Below are positions 20,191 to 20,700 of a stretch of 20,700 nucleotides of DNA, one piece after another. The stretch is from the IMG/VR virus record IMGVR_UViG_3300012920_000356, positions 1 through 20,700 of that record; one strand, 5' to 3'. How positions within the stretch are numbered: position 1 is the stretch's first letter; each line of letters starts with the position of its first letter. Under the pieces are notes generated by a model. That model did no database searches and was not told where the DNA came from. It worked only from the letters and a program-made list of their open reading frames with translations. The stretch is from a virus. The translations under genes were made by a program, and so were the position numbers.

Positions 20191-20700
20191 TCCCAAGACT
20201 ATACGTCAGCTATACAACATATTCAGACGTGGTGTCGAAGACCAATCTGATGGGTATAGGTTTGACTATAACTTGGTTACTGCAGACTTGTATGTCAAGG
20301 TGCGTAAGTATCGTTATTGGCAAGGGGAACATAGTAGGTATCTACATGATAGACCTAGGTTCGAAGAACGTAAGTGTGCTTTGATAGGTTTCTACTATGA
20401 CCTCAACCATGAGTATAGTGGTACATTGGTCAAGGGTATCAAGCAAATGGTAGAGAGGGGTCTAATACCTAAGGACGACCTTATATCATACCAAGAGTTC
20501 TGTAAGTATCTAGAAACAGGTGCTATTGTGTTGGTCATGAGAGGCTATGACAATGGTATTCAGTTCTATGTAGCACCCGAACACGTTGTTCAGTTTCGTG
20601 GTAGTGCGTTCAAAGTCATACCTCAATGGTGGTTGTGTGATGGGAATGGCACAAGACAAGAGGGACATAGGCATGAAGTACCAATAGTCGAGAGTCATAG
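20171..20700 (+). CDS. Unrecognised early gene, 3' end outside window
   Basis: An ATG at 20171, with AAAGGAG about 10 bases upstream, opens a frame with no stop to the window end (176 complete codons). It overlaps the amidotransferase gene by 20 bases, so the two are probably coupled. The product starts MEASAYNPKTIRQLYNIFRR. It contains FDYNLVTADLYVKVRKYRYW, RKCALIGFYYDLNHEYSG, and a strand-rich QFYVAPEHVVQFRGSAFKVI part ending in PQWWLCDGNG. No family is recognised from this fragment. As the partner of a glutaminase without a synthetase domain, it could be an ammonia-accepting ligase, which the missing C terminus would show. Codon use is richer in G and C (CGT, GTC, GAC) than in the late genes. 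Confidence 0.72.
   Translation, partial: MEASAYNPKTIRQLYNIFRRGVEDQSDGYRFDYNLVTADLYVKVRKYRYWQGEHSRYLHDRPRFEERKCALIGFYYDLNHEYSGTLVKGIKQMVERGLIPKDDLISYQEFCKYLETGAIVLVMRGYDNGIQFYVAPEHVVQFRGSAFKVIPQWWLCDGNGTRQEGHRHEVPIVESH

Noticed and set aside
20510-20698. Minus-strand frame at the right edge
   Set aside because: It is antisense to a continuous plus-strand gene from 20171 that has a ribosome site.

Overview
The window is part of the genome of an AT-rich, T7-like podovirus of probable marine origin. The evidence is a complete string of T7-type virion and packaging genes on one strand (nozzle gp12, fibre gp17-like, internal core gp13, gp14, gp15 and gp16, terminase small and large subunits). Small basic proteins of a type I recall from marine phages lie among them, and the A+T bias is very strong. 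The host cannot be read directly. The base composition and the glutamine-riboswitch element would suit a low-GC marine bacterium such as a picocyanobacterium or SAR11, but this is inference.

Late region (1-17106). The window opens inside a very large tail nozzle gene. A short fibre with a T7 gp17-type anchor and a T4 gp12-type collar tip follows, then gp13-, gp14- and gp15-like internal proteins, a separate muramidase with two EF-hand-like loops, and a 1583-residue gp16-like core protein. Next comes a lysis and packaging block: terminase small subunit, two small membrane proteins, two small basic proteins, a leucine-rich-repeat protein, a 70-residue acidic protein, a holin-like membrane protein, two more basic proteins, and the terminase large subunit. 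Nearly all the genes abut or overlap, and nine junctions are exact TAATG stop-start overlaps, so this is one translationally coupled late operon.

Junction region (17107-17891). After terL come two hairpins, then a compact RNA that matches the glutamine riboswitch (glnA / Downstream-peptide) consensus. It is followed by an 18-codon peptide gene with a YRGVxY motif and by a terminator-like hairpin: a self-contained riboswitch-peptide cassette. Next is AT-rich DNA full of inverted repeats, probably where the late and early ends of the linear genome meet.

Early region (17653-20700). A 15-bp perfect palindrome, GTAGACA(T/A)TGTCTAC, occurs six times in about 2.5 kb. Two copies lie before a sigma70-like promoter, one lies about 70 bp before a gene, and three lie 22-25 bp before start codons. 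I found no copy in the late region. The genes here are mostly small and unrecognised, except a class II glutamine amidotransferase with its catalytic residues visible. An unrecognised gene overlapping its end runs off the window. The most novel elements are the phage-borne glutamine riboswitch cassette close to a glutamine-hydrolysing enzyme, and the palindrome-controlled early gene array.
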